DNA from: Halonotius pteroides
Lineage (GTDB): Archaea > Halobacteriota > Halobacteria > Halobacteriales > Haloferacaceae
Direction: 5' to 3'
Length of the DNA stretch: 64,000 nt
Assembly: GCF_003605635.1 (NCBI RefSeq)
Contig: NZ_QMDW01000012.1
Location: forward strand, 20,234 to 84,233
In this document: in pieces, positions 9,041-17,709 of the stretch
Position numbering within the stretch: position 1 is the first letter of the stretch
How the letters are laid out: each line of letters opens with the position of its first letter
The notes under the pieces: model-generated
What the model saw: only the letters and a program-made list of their open reading frames with translations
What the model was told of the DNA's origin: nothing
The model's database searches: none
Program-made: the position numbers and the translations under genes

Positions 9041-9481
9041 TCACCCCATCTCGTCGTCGGTCGCCTCAAACGCCGGTCGGTACTGCTCGCCAAAGGCTCG
9101 CCGTCGTGCCGTCGCTGCGGCCGCCTCGGGTTCGTTCTGATATGTCGCCGCGATAACCGTCTCGGCGAACGGAGCCGGGTGCCAGACGATCGCGTCGGCA
9201 TCATCGCCGCCGAGTATCTCGATGCTGTAGTCAGGATGGTCATCACACCACGCCTCGAAGGCCGCGCGATCGCCATGGTGGACTTCCAGTAAGGAGGCAA
9301 ACAGCGCGTCGCGGGCGGTTTCGATCACCTCGCTTGTGACACGATCGTCATACGTTTCGGGCCCAAAATCCATTGCCTTCGCCGTCTCCTTGACAACGAT
9401 CTGGGCGGTCGAGCCCAGCGAGTCGTACGCGTTTTTTGCCACAGCAACCGTCTCGGGTGCGTAGACGCCATCGGTCTCCAT
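9041..9481 (-). CDS. DUF5809 family protein
   Basis: A roughly 146-residue soluble, acidic haloarchaeal protein. It starts METDGVYAP and has a helical segment ending VKETA. An in-frame ATG two codons earlier (9487) is possible; the shorter start matches the family as I remember it. It lies immediately downstream of DUF5810, a pairing conserved in haloarchaea, and upstream of eif2g. No catalytic residues are recognisable and the function is unknown. Confidence 0.75.
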   Translation of the reverse strand: METDGVYAPETVAVAKNAYDSLGSTAQIVVKETAKAMDFGPETYDDRVTSEVIETARDALFASLLEVHHGDRAAFEAWCDDHPDYSIEILGGDDADAIVWHPAPFAETVIAATYQNEPEAAAATARRRAFGEQYRPAFEATDDEMG

Positions 9482-9504
9482 ACCCATATGAAACCCCTGC
9501 CGCG

Positions 9505-9891
9505 TTAGGACTCTTGTTGTTTGTCGTCACGCTGCATCTCTCGGGTGAGCTCGCGGGCCTCCTCGATGATCGCCTGGGCATCGGCGTCGAGGGTCGTGTC
9601 GGCGGCGTTGTGTCCCGACGGCTCGCTGTCGATCCCATTCGGCAGGCCACTCGCAGGTTCTGGCTCGTGGTGGCTGTGTTCGCCGATATGCTCGTGGTCG
9701 TCAGTCTCGTCGGCGTGGTCGACAACGCACTCGCCAAGTTCGCCACGCGAAAGCGCGTCCCAGTCGGCGACAGTCTCGTCTAACCACGCCTCGTGGTCGC
9801 CGCCGTGGAGGATCGCGCTGACCGCGAGATGGTCGGCTAACGGCTCGCTACCGCCGAACGGGGATTCACAGACCGGACACAGATAGCTCAT
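9505..9891 (-). CDS. DUF5810 family zinc-finger-like protein
   Basis: The 128-residue protein begins with a C2H2-like arrangement: CPVC at residues 5-8, then His21 in ADHL and His29/His33 in HGGDHEAW. The C-terminal half is His/Glu/Asp-rich and probably disordered. It is paired with DUF5809 (24 bp downstream). Zinc binding is inferred from the Cys/His spacing; a role in nucleic-acid or protein contacts is a guess. Confidence 0.75.
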   Translation of the reverse strand: MSYLCPVCESPFGGSEPLADHLAVSAILHGGDHEAWLDETVADWDALSRGELGECVVDHADETDDHEHIGEHSHHEPEPASGLPNGIDSEPSGHNAADTTLDADAQAIIEEARELTREMQRDDKQQES

Positions 9892-9975
9892 AGAGCAGGT
9901 AGCACCGACAGCGGCAAAACAGCACTGCTCGGTTGGGCTGCTGCACGGCGACCCACGCGCAACGACCCGACTGTG

Positions 9976-10473
9976 CTACTCTGTATCAAAAATATGGGTT
10001 TGCTCCGGCTGTTTCGCCATCACGATAGCGTCCTCACCGTCGTCGTAATACCCCGAGAGGCGGGTGACCGGCTCAAAGCCCTCCGACCGGTAGAGCCTCC
10101 GGGCGCGGCTGTTGTGTTTGCGGACTTCGAGTTTGATCCGGCCGACGCCCTCGACGGTCAGCCCCAAAACCGCCCGCTGGAGCAGGCGACGACCGATCCC
10201 GTTGCCCTGTGCCGTCGGGTGGACGGCAAGATCCTTGATATGGCCGAGATCACGGCCGTAGGTCGGCGTCACGTCGGCGACGATGAAGCCGGCAATCGAG
10301 CCGTTGGCTGCGGCGATCAAGAAGTTTGGCTCCGCGAGAAAGCCCTCAAAGGCAGGGTAGGGCCACGGCTGCTCGAAGACCTGCGTTTCGATCCGGTAGA
10401 TCGACAGCAGGTCGGCGCGGGTGGCCTCCCGTATCAGCGGGCTGTCCTCATCGGGGGTGATCGATGTCGCCAC
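9976..10473 (-). CDS. rimI: GNAT acetyltransferase, ribosomal S18/Alba-type N-acetyltransferase
   Basis: The 165-residue protein acetylates protein N-termini in characterised archaeal relatives (Ard1/RimI type). The acetyl-CoA pyrophosphate loop is visible as QGNGIGRRLL (about residues 95-104), and the C-terminal YRSEGFEPV segment is typical. The start is a GTG at 10473 (V/MATSITPDED); the longer open frame to the right is antisense to the Bat-like gene and is not coding. It stands alone, followed by DUF5810 after 84 bp. Confidence 0.85.
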   Translation of the reverse strand: MATSITPDEDSPLIREATRADLLSIYRIETQVFEQPWPYPAFEGFLAEPNFLIAAANGSIAGFIVADVTPTYGRDLGHIKDLAVHPTAQGNGIGRRLLQRAVLGLTVEGVGRIKLEVRKHNSRARRLYRSEGFEPVTRLSGYYDDGEDAIVMAKQPEQTHIFDTE

Positions 10474-10552
10474 GATACATGTGTACCTACCGGGCAGGAT
10501 ACAAAAGGACGCTGTCTCACCGGGCAGCACACGGGCGATCTGCGGTGGCGAT

Positions 10553-12532
10553 CTACCGGTCGTCGGCGTCAACGTACGCGGAGACAAGCTTCCGCTGGGC
10601 AGCCCGGAGATGTTGGTGGAAGGTCTGGCGGGTGATATCCATCGTGTCGGCGATCTCCGCGCCGTCGACCGGTCGTGGCCACTCGAAGTAGCCGTTAAGC
10701 ACCGCCGCCTCAAGGGCCTCCTGCTGGCGGTCGGTGAGTTGCTCGTCGATCTCGGCGGTAAACTCGTTGAGCCTGCGGTCACGGCGGTCACGCTGGGTGC
10801 GCGCCCGCAGATCAACCTCTTCGTAGGCGTTGGCAAGCACCTCAAGCAGCGACCGCACATTTCGTTCCGGTGGGGTCTCGACGGTCAAAACCGCGCCATC
10901 GGTGGTCGCCGTGATGCCGGTGATGACCGCGCCGTGGTCGGCCAACAGCTCCGCAGGAACGGTGGTCTCAACGGTTGCCGCCACCGTCCGCTCCGTGTCG
11001 GTCGCCGAGACCGTGCGGGCGTCGCTCACGAACGAGAGCGATTCCAACTCCGTTGTTGGAGCGTCACAGGACTCAACGGCGAGATACCACTCACAGCGGC
11101 CGTCGCTGGCACGGGTCGTCCCGACGCGTTCGACCGGTGTCCCAAGCGTCTCGGCGATCTGTGACAGCGGGAACGTTCGATCACGGATATCGATCTGGAG
11201 CTCGGTGACCTGATCGGTCGTGAGCACCCGGGTCGTTTCGACGGCGTGGATCCCGTTGGCGATCATCTTGGCGAGGGAGGTGAGGATGGGCTGTTCTCTG
11301 TCGTCAAGGAGTGCCGCATCGTCCGCGTAGACGCCGAGCAGTCCGAACCGACGATCACGGTAACACAACGGGATGACAAGCAGGCACTCGGCGGCGACTG
11401 TCTCAGGGGCGAGTTCGCCATCGGCACAGCCGGAACACCGCCGCGGCTCATTGGTCTCGGTGGCGGTCTGAATCGGGGCTGCCAGCTCCGAGACCGACAC
11501 CGACGAGGGGAGCGAACAGTCGCTGCTGGCGGTAATCCGAAAGTCCTCGTCGTCAACACAGCCGATCCAGCCGGCGGTATAGCCCGGCTCAGCGGCGACA
11601 GCCTCACAGACGCGGTGTTCGATCACCTCACGGTCGGTCGCGTCCAACAACACAGCCGAGACCTCACGGAGCAGCCCGTCGACCCGGTCAAGAAGCCGGC
11701 GGAGCATCCGGCGGTGCTGGCTGAGCTTGTCGGCGCGGTCGGCGGCGATTTCGGTGGCCTCCCGGCGGTCGGTCACATCGATCTGAAAGCCGACGTAGTG
11801 GGTGAGCTCGCCGTTTTCGTCGTGGATCGGCGCGATCGTCAGCTCGTTCCAAAACGGGGTGCCATCCTTCCGGTAGTTCCGCACCTCGACGGTTGTCGGT
11901 TCCTCGTTGTCAATCGCCGACGCAAGCTGTGCCTTGGTCTCCGGATCGGTGCCAAGCCCCTGGAGCAGCCGTGGGTTTCGACCGAGCATCTCCTCGGCGT
12001 CGTAGCCGGTAAACTCACCCCAGGTGTCGTTGACGTAGACAAGCGGGTTGTCCGACAACGAGGGATCGGTCAGACTGACGCCGATCGGCGCGGCCTCGAT
12101 CGCGCGCTGTAGCTCTGTGGCGTCGGGTTCGTGGTTGGTAACATCCGGTTGCGGTGTCGATCCCCTGTCGTCGACAGCAGTTGACGGCAACACGGCGAGC
12201 AGCCGCTCGGTCGTATCCGCGCCGTTGTTGTGGACGTATCTATCGATATCAGCCTCAAACGACAGCGGGAGTTCGTCCTTGTCGAGATGAGTGACCAAGA
12301 TGAACGGCAGGTCAGGATCAAGCTGTCGGACAGCCGAACGCAACGCGAGGCCGTCGTCGCCAGGGAGGGTGTACTCGCTGACCAGACAGTCGATGGCCGT
12401 CGTGCCGAGCATCCCCAGCGCGGCTGTGGCGGTGTCAGCGGTCTGTACCGCACAGCCGGCGGCCGCAAGCGCGTCGGTCAGCCGATTGGTGGTATCGGAT
12501 GCGGAGACCACCAGCACACGCGGGGCAGGCAT
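10553..12532 (-). CDS. Bat-like multidomain sensor and transcription regulator
   Basis: A 659-residue protein. It has a receiver-like domain (1-115) in which the usual phospho-acceptor Asp is Glu53 (segment VSEYTLPGDDG), a PAS domain (about 135-250, with the GRNPRLLQG heme/flavin-type PAS signature and a PAC-like tail), a short coiled coil, a GAF domain (about 285-430), the bacterioopsin-activator mixed domain, and a C-terminal HTH_10 (about 600-655). Bat in Halobacterium senses oxygen/light and induces bop. Here it is divergent from halorhodopsin (158 bp apart), so control of hop is a natural inference. Haloarchaea have many such regulators, so identity with Bat itself is not certain. Confidence 0.85.
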   Translation of the reverse strand: MPAPRVLVVSASDTTNRLTDALAAAGCAVQTADTATAALGMLGTTAIDCLVSEYTLPGDDGLALRSAVRQLDPDLPFILVTHLDKDELPLSFEADIDRYVHNNGADTTERLLAVLPSTAVDDRGSTPQPDVTNHEPDATELQRAIEAAPIGVSLTDPSLSDNPLVYVNDTWGEFTGYDAEEMLGRNPRLLQGLGTDPETKAQLASAIDNEEPTTVEVRNYRKDGTPFWNELTIAPIHDENGELTHYVGFQIDVTDRREATEIAADRADKLSQHRRMLRRLLDRVDGLLREVSAVLLDATDREVIEHRVCEAVAAEPGYTAGWIGCVDDEDFRITASSDCSLPSSVSVSELAAPIQTATETNEPRRCSGCADGELAPETVAAECLLVIPLCYRDRRFGLLGVYADDAALLDDREQPILTSLAKMIANGIHAVETTRVLTTDQVTELQIDIRDRTFPLSQIAETLGTPVERVGTTRASDGRCEWYLAVESCDAPTTELESLSFVSDARTVSATDTERTVAATVETTVPAELLADHGAVITGITATTDGAVLTVETPPERNVRSLLEVLANAYEEVDLRARTQRDRRDRRLNEFTAEIDEQLTDRQQEALEAAVLNGYFEWPRPVDGAEIADTMDITRQTFHQHLRAAQRKLVSAYVDADDR

Positions 12533-12690
12533 ACTCGCCGGTTTGTATCGGACACCTAAAAGCTACCCCGATTCGGTGACAACGACGCTGCCACCGTGTG
12601 CGTCATGCTGTCGTCGTGTCAATTCATTCACAGTAGTTACGGAATATCCAATCAATTTTAGTGGTTACCGGCCAAATAGACAGATGGATT

Positions 12691-13521
12691 ATGACAGCAC
12701 TCACAGCAGCCACACCAGCGGTCGCACTGACGAGCGATCTCACACAATCGGAGCTGTTCACACAGATCGCGGGTAACACATCGCTGTCGGCCTCATTTTG
12801 GATCAATATCGCCCTGGCTGGGTTTGCGATCCTCCTGTTTGTGTATATGGGGCGGAACGTTTCGGATTCGCGTGCCCAACTGATCTTCGTGGCGACAATG
12901 ATGGTACCGCTTGTTTCGATTTCGAGCTATACCGGGCTCGTGTCGGGACTGTCAGTAGGGATGATTAGCGTTCCCTATCCGGGCGGCGGCTCAGAGGAGG
13001 TGCTCATCATGTGGGGTCGATACCTCACGTGGGCGCTGTCGACACCGATGATCCTCATCGCGCTTGGCCTACTGGCGGGCACCAACCTGACAAAGCTGTT
13101 CACCGTTGTTGTGATGGATATCGGCATGTGTGTCACCGGGCTCGCCGCCGCGTTGACCACATCCTCACTCCTACTGCGCTGGTTTTGGTATCTCCTCAGC
13201 TGTGCGTTCTTCGTGGCCGTCATCTATATTCTCCTTGTGGAGTGGCCCACGGACGCACGTGAGGCCGGCACCGCGGAGATCTTTAGCACGCTAAAAACGC
13301 TGACCGTAACCCTGTGGCTTGGCTACCCGATCTTTTGGGCACTCGGCTCTGAGGGGCTGGCTATTCTCACGACGACACAGACATCGTGGGCCTACAGCCT
13401 GCTCGATGTCGGCGCGAAGTACATCTTCGCGTTCCTGCTGCTGCGGTGGGTTGTTGCAAACCAGAACGTGGTCGGGAATATCGCCGGCGGCTCACTCGGT
13501 TCGGTCTCGTCGGCTGACTAA
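12691..13521 (+). CDS. hop: Halorhodopsin, light-driven chloride pump
   Basis: A 276-residue, seven-helix retinal protein of the cell membrane. Helix C carries Arg110, Thr113, Ser117 and Ala124, the TSA pattern that marks halorhodopsins (the proton pump bacteriorhodopsin has Asp-Thr-Asp). Lys243 in helix G (LLDVGAKYIF) binds retinal as a Schiff base, with Asp239 nearby. The sequence is very close to the Natronomonas pump throughout helices A-G. ATG 12691 is chosen; a GTG at 12661 would add ten hydrophilic residues. A possible TATA-like stretch (TTTTAG) lies about 33 nt upstream. Retinal supply may involve carotenoid genes at 27-30 kb. Confidence 0.95.
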   Translation: MTALTAATPAVALTSDLTQSELFTQIAGNTSLSASFWINIALAGFAILLFVYMGRNVSDSRAQLIFVATMMVPLVSISSYTGLVSGLSVGMISVPYPGGGSEEVLIMWGRYLTWALSTPMILIALGLLAGTNLTKLFTVVVMDIGMCVTGLAAALTTSSLLLRWFWYLLSCAFFVAVIYILLVEWPTDAREAGTAEIFSTLKTLTVTLWLGYPIFWALGSEGLAILTTTQTSWAYSLLDVGAKYIFAFLLLRWVVANQNVVGNIAGGSLGSVSSAD

Positions 13522-13883
13522 CAGCAGGCGTCGTGTCATACCCGGTTGCGGTTTCACATGTTACTCGTACGCGACTGAGCGAAATAGCGATAAGCGCGAT
13601 GCGGTTGTTACTGGCCGGCATGCGAGATAACAATCCGTCCCAGTTGCTACCCACTCTCGGTTGGGTGGTGACGCCCCTCGCCGTGACCGCAGGAAGGGTT
13701 TGACCGCGGATACTCGTTGCCACGATCAAGCCGATCAGCAGCTGCACCCACAGGCGTAGCGAGAGGGTCGACATCCTCCAACCGTAGAGACGAAGCGCGT
13801 CCTGTCCGGACGTAACGACTAACAATACCACAGATAGTCGGACAATCGTAACACTAATCATAGCATGTAGTAACTATTGGTGT
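13522..13883. other. Intergenic region between hop and the ABC transporter, no confident gene
   Basis: These 362 bp hold no well-supported gene. On the minus strand an open frame from ATG 13861 encodes about 53 residues with two hydrophobic stretches, then degrades into basic, low-complexity sequence that runs antisense into hop. It could be a decayed small membrane-protein gene. No terminator hairpin with a T-run is seen after hop. Confidence 0.35.
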
Positions 13884-14678
13884 ATGTCTAATAACGGACG
13901 TTCGCGACGACAGTACCTCACCACAATCGGTGGGACTGCGGTTACCCTTTCTGTAGCTGGCTGTGCCAGCGACACTGGCTCCAACGGGGGAGCGGAGACA
14001 CAGGCCGTCACGGCTGGAACCGCACCGGGGTTCCCGCCGTTCGAGATGAAGGAGGATGGCGAACTGGTCGGGTTCGACGTCGACCTGCTTGAGGCGGTTA
14101 TCGGTCAGACCGACTACACGCTGTCTGGGTGGGAGGAGTTCGAGTTTGATTCACTTATTCCGGCGCTGACCAACAACAACATCGATGTCATCGCGGCCGG
14201 GATGACGATCAACGACGACCGAGATCAGGCGATCGACTTTACTGACCCCTACTACACGTCGAATCAAGCCGTCGTCGTGCGGTCAGACGGTGAGTTTTCC
14301 CCGGAGAGTCTCTCGAACCTCGCCGACCGCCAGATTGGGGCCCAAAGTGGAACAACGGGCGAAAGCGTTGTCGACGACGAACTCGTTGGCAGCGAGATAA
14401 CCGAAAGCCAGTATAGTGCCTATGGCAACTACGTGCTGGCTATCGAGGATCTGGAGAACGGCAACACCGACGCGGTGATGATCGACGTGCCGGTGGCCGA
14501 GACGTTCGCCGCGAACCGCCCCGTCGAGGTGGCATTCGTCTATGAGACCGACGAGGCGTTCGGGTTCGGCCTCCGCAGCAACGCCGATGATCTCACGTCG
14601 TCGCTCAACAGTGGGCTGTCAACGGTGCAAGACGACGGCACCTACGAGGAACTGACGGCCGAATGGTTCGCCGAGTAA
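13884..14678 (+). CDS. Polar amino-acid ABC transporter, substrate-binding lipoprotein
   Basis: The 264-residue family 3 solute-binding protein is exported by a Tat-type signal (RRQYLT at 8-13) and lipidated at Cys27 (VAGC). The family signature GFDVDLLEAV appears near residue 68, and the two-lobed fold continues to the end. It captures an amino acid outside the membrane and hands it to the two permeases encoded downstream. The ligand is not predictable from sequence. It begins a four-gene operon; the next gene starts 4 bp after its stop. Confidence 0.92.
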   Translation: MSNNGRSRRQYLTTIGGTAVTLSVAGCASDTGSNGGAETQAVTAGTAPGFPPFEMKEDGELVGFDVDLLEAVIGQTDYTLSGWEEFEFDSLIPALTNNNIDVIAAGMTINDDRDQAIDFTDPYYTSNQAVVVRSDGEFSPESLSNLADRQIGAQSGTTGESVVDDELVGSEITESQYSAYGNYVLAIEDLENGNTDAVMIDVPVAETFAANRPVEVAFVYETDEAFGFGLRSNADDLTSSLNSGLSTVQDDGTYEELTAEWFAE

Positions 14679-14682
14679 TCCA

Positions 14683-15357
14683 ATGGTTCAAACGGGCGAC
14701 TGGGTGTTCGTCCTGAGTAACGCTGACACGCTACTGTTCGGACTTGTCGTTACCGTTGTGCTGACACTGACGAGTCTGTCGGTGGGGTTCCTGCTGGGAT
14801 TCCCGGCTGGGGCCATCGAGGTGTACGGCGATGGGGTTCTCCGGCGGGTGGTCACGGTTGCGGGTGGGCTTCTTCGCGGGACGCCTATTGTCGTTATCCT
14901 GCTGGTGTTGTTTTTTGTGGTATCGGTATCGGAGTCGGCGTTTATTACGGCGACGGTGGGGCTCGGACTGCGGAGTGCCGCCTACCAATCACAGCTGTTC
15001 CGTGGCGCGCTGCAGAGCGTTGACGAGGGGCAACTGGAGGCCGCCCGCGCAACCGGGATGGGAAAGCTGCAGGCGATCCGGCATGTCGTCGTCCCGCAGG
15101 CACTACGTCGAAGCATGCCAGGCTTTCAAAACGAGTTCACAATCGTTCTGAAAGATACGTCGATCGCCTTCGCTATCGGGCTTGCAGAACTGCTGACACA
15201 GGGGTATAACCTCTTTACGCAAAGCGGACGCTCGACGGCCGTTCTTGAGGTGTTCCTCGTCATCAGCGCGGTCTACTTTGTTTTGACGTTCCTCACGAAC
15301 CGTGGGTTGGACAGGGTGAGCGACTACTATGCGATACCCGCAGGTGAAAACAGATGA
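14683..15357 (+). CDS. Amino-acid ABC transporter permease (first)
   Basis: A 224-residue HisM/GlnP-type permease with about five transmembrane helices and the conserved EAA loop that contacts the ATPase (EAARATGMGKLQAIRHVVVPQ, about residues 115-135). It overlaps the ATPase gene by 4 bp (ATGA), which indicates translational coupling. Confidence 0.92.
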   Translation: MVQTGDWVFVLSNADTLLFGLVVTVVLTLTSLSVGFLLGFPAGAIEVYGDGVLRRVVTVAGGLLRGTPIVVILLVLFFVVSVSESAFITATVGLGLRSAAYQSQLFRGALQSVDEGQLEAARATGMGKLQAIRHVVVPQALRRSMPGFQNEFTIVLKDTSIAFAIGLAELLTQGYNLFTQSGRSTAVLEVFLVISAVYFVLTFLTNRGLDRVSDYYAIPAGENR

Positions 15358-16097
15358 CGCTACTCAGAATCGATGATGTCTACCAGTCGTATGAAGCCGA
15401 ACAGGTTTTGCAAGGCGTGAGCTTCGATATGCAGCAGGGCGATGTTGACGTGTTGATGGGGCCAAGCGGCAGCGGGAAGTCAACGATGTTGCGTTGCATC
15501 AACCGCCTCACTGAGGTCGACAGCGGCGACATCTGGTTGGGCGATACCCACGTTACCGCACCCGAAACCGATGTGAATGAACTCCGTCAGGATGTGGGGA
15601 TGGTGTTTCAGGATTTCAATCTCTTTGCCCACCTCACAGCTCTAGAGAACATTACACTCGGGCTCAAGCGGGTCAAAGGAGTCCACGCCGAGCAGGCCCG
15701 CGAGCGAGCCAGAGGCCACCTCGATCAGGTTGGGCTTGGCGATCAGACTGATGCATACCCCGCGGAGCTTTCAGGCGGGCAGAAACAGCGGGTTGGCATC
15801 GCCCGGGCACTGGCGATGGAGCCAAAGCTGATGTTGTTCGACGAGCCCACGAGCGCCTTAGACCCAGAACTTGTCGGAGATGTGGTCGCCGTGATGCAAG
15901 ACCTCGCCGCAGGCGGCATGACAATGCTGGTCGTCAGCCATGAGATGGGCTTTGCGCGATCGGCCGCTGACGACATTCACTTTCTCGATAACGGCCAGAT
16001 CGTTGAGTCAGGGCCGCCGGAACAGCTATTCGAACAACCGGAGCAAGACCGAACGGCGGGGTTCCTCTCCGGGCTTCAGGCAGATGGCCCCCAATGA
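15354..16097 (+). CDS. Amino-acid ABC transporter ATP-binding protein
   Basis: A 247-residue ATPase. Walker A GPSGSGKST (about 36-44), the Q-loop MVFQDFNLF, the signature LSGGQKQR, Walker B LMLFDEP and the switch His (VVSHEM) are all intact. It powers import by the permeases on either side. It overlaps both neighbours by 4 bp, so the four genes form one operon. Confidence 0.95.
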   Translation: MTLLRIDDVYQSYEAEQVLQGVSFDMQQGDVDVLMGPSGSGKSTMLRCINRLTEVDSGDIWLGDTHVTAPETDVNELRQDVGMVFQDFNLFAHLTALENITLGLKRVKGVHAEQARERARGHLDQVGLGDQTDAYPAELSGGQKQRVGIARALAMEPKLMLFDEPTSALDPELVGDVVAVMQDLAAGGMTMLVVSHEMGFARSAADDIHFLDNGQIVESGPPEQLFEQPEQDRTAGFLSGLQADGPQ

Positions 16098-17071
16098 GCA
16101 CCGAGGAATCGTCGGCTGTTGACGATGTCGGCATTGCTGCGGGTGTCTCCGTTGAGCGGCCGTGGGCACTGCTGGTGCTCGCTGGGTTCTGGGGATGGCT
16201 GGGTAGCCGCTGGATCAACGATTTTCTTCTGCCTGACTCGATAGCCGTTTCGAGCGAGCGGTCGTTCGTCCCTGTCGACCCCGTCGCTGCGGCGGCCGAA
16301 ACTCTTGGCTCGGTGGCCGCCGCACTTGGCCCGGTAGGTGCACCTGTCGACGTGGTGGCGAGTCTGGTCGGGTTCGTCGCCGGGAGCCTCCCCCACCTCC
16401 CCCCACTGGCGCGGGGCGCGTGGCTCACCCTCCTGTTGACGGTGGCAGGTATCGGATTCGGCTTTGTGTTGGCGGTGCCGCTGTCAGTTGGTCGCGTCTA
16501 TGGTGGCCGCTGGCTCCGGTGGCTCTCGCTTTCGTATACGGAGCTCATCCGCGGAACCCCGCTGTTGGCCCAACTGTTCGTGCTGTACTTTGGACTCCCA
16601 CTGACGCAGGTTATTCGCGAACTTCCCGGCGTCGGTGCTGGCCCTCTCCCAGCGCAGGCGTTTTGGGTTGCCGTTGTCGGGTTCACACTCAACAGCGCCG
16701 CCTACCAAGCCGAGTATATCCGCTCGGCGTTGGAATCGGTCGACGCCGGCCAGCTGACCGCAGCCCGTGCGGTCGGCCTTTCGAGGGCGGAGGGGATCCG
16801 TTATGTCGTCTTACCACAGGGGCTCAGGTACGCGATCCCTGGGTGGTCTAATGAACTCATCTATCTCATCAAATACTCCTCACTGGCGGCGTTTATTACG
16901 GTTCGAGAGCTGTTTTTCCGAGCGGAAGCCATCGCCAATGATACGTTCCGGTATACAGAACTGTTCGTGCTCGCAGCACTGTTCTATCTCGCATTGGTTC
17001 TCTCCGCGTCGGTGGTTATGGGGTGGGTTGAGGAGCGATCATCGGTGCCGGGCGTCGGCGGACGACAGTGA
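16094..17071 (+). CDS. Amino-acid ABC transporter permease (second, N-terminally extended)
   Basis: The 325-residue permease is about 100 residues longer than the usual HisQ/HisM type. The extra N-terminus has one hydrophobic helix (about 17-35) and a roughly 70-residue Ala/Val/Pro-rich segment before the core membrane domain (about 105-310). The EAA loop is visible as TAARAVGLSRAEGIRYVVLPQ. With the 224-residue permease it probably forms a heterodimer. Last gene of the operon. Confidence 0.9.
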   Translation: MSTEESSAVDDVGIAAGVSVERPWALLVLAGFWGWLGSRWINDFLLPDSIAVSSERSFVPVDPVAAAAETLGSVAAALGPVGAPVDVVASLVGFVAGSLPHLPPLARGAWLTLLLTVAGIGFGFVLAVPLSVGRVYGGRWLRWLSLSYTELIRGTPLLAQLFVLYFGLPLTQVIRELPGVGAGPLPAQAFWVAVVGFTLNSAAYQAEYIRSALESVDAGQLTAARAVGLSRAEGIRYVVLPQGLRYAIPGWSNELIYLIKYSSLAAFITVRELFFRAEAIANDTFRYTELFVLAALFYLALVLSASVVMGWVEERSSVPGVGGRQ

Positions 17072-17149
17072 GGTGGATGCCGCTGTGTCACTGTCTTCGG
17101 GACACTTCACGCGTTTTGCGTACCGATGACAGCGCGGCAACGAAACGCA

Positions 17150-17158
17150 TTTTACTAT
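17150..17158 (+). promoter_or_regulatory. TATA-like box for a leaderless transcript
   Basis: The sequence TTTTACTAT ends about 21 nt before the ATG at 17179, the spacing expected when transcription starts at or next to the start codon. It supports choosing ATG 17179 over GTG 17170. Confidence 0.5.
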
Positions 17159-17178
17159 CGTAGCCACCAGTGTCGGAT

Positions 17179-17409
17179 ATGGCTGGACGATACGGCGAAC
17201 TGGACTACTCAGTTCTCACGAAACGAAGCTTCCTCCTTGGGGTCGCGCTGTTTGCGATCGGGGCCCTCGGTGAGTTGGGGCTGACCGCCGCAGGGATCTC
17301 GGTTCCTGACTGGGAGCGCGCACTGTTGTTCGATATCGAACTGCTTGGCATCCTGATCGGATTGCTGTCGCCGTTCGTTTTCGGCATCCTGCTACCGCTG
17401 ACGGAGTAG
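17179..17409 (+). CDS. Small two-helix membrane protein (haloarchaeal DUF7860-like)
   Basis: A 76-residue protein, MAGRYGELDYS onward, with two hydrophobic helices (about 19-38 and 52-72). The arrangement resembles a small haloarchaeal family I remember as DUF7860; that name is tentative. The leaderless-type promoter upstream fixes the start. Function unknown. It is followed by another small membrane protein on the same strand. Confidence 0.65.
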   Translation: MAGRYGELDYSVLTKRSFLLGVALFAIGALGELGLTAAGISVPDWERALLFDIELLGILIGLLSPFVFGILLPLTE

Positions 17410-17454
17410 GTGAGTATCGAAACAGTTAGATCCGACACGTATCGACGAATAGCT

Positions 17455-17709
17455 ATGAGTAGCTCAGTGCTCGAAGTGCTTCCGGAGATACTTGAGGTAG
17501 CCCTGTTTGGGATCGGCGGTGCGGTGCTTTCGCTCGCAGGGACGTACATTGAGCAGGTTGCAGTACAGACCGCAACAGACGGACAAACAGCCCTCGGCGT
17601 ATGGGTTGGATTTATCGGACTACTGGCGTTTTTCTTCGCATATCTAGTGATAACCGATACATTTTGGCCGAAGTTCATCGCACTCAGACGACAGCTTCGA
17701 ACAAACTGA
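17455..17709 (+). CDS. Small membrane protein of unknown function
   Basis: An 84-residue protein (ATG 17455, MSSSVLEVLPE) with two hydrophobic helices (about 13-35 and 47-66) and a basic C-terminus. A GTG at 17410 would extend it by 15 residues that do not look membrane-related. A hairpin GGGACA-CTGAC-TGTCCC (17711-17727) follows the stop codon directly but has no T-run. I do not recognise the family. Confidence 0.6.
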   Translation: MSSSVLEVLPEILEVALFGIGGAVLSLAGTYIEQVAVQTATDGQTALGVWVGFIGLLAFFFAYLVITDTFWPKFIALRRQLRTN

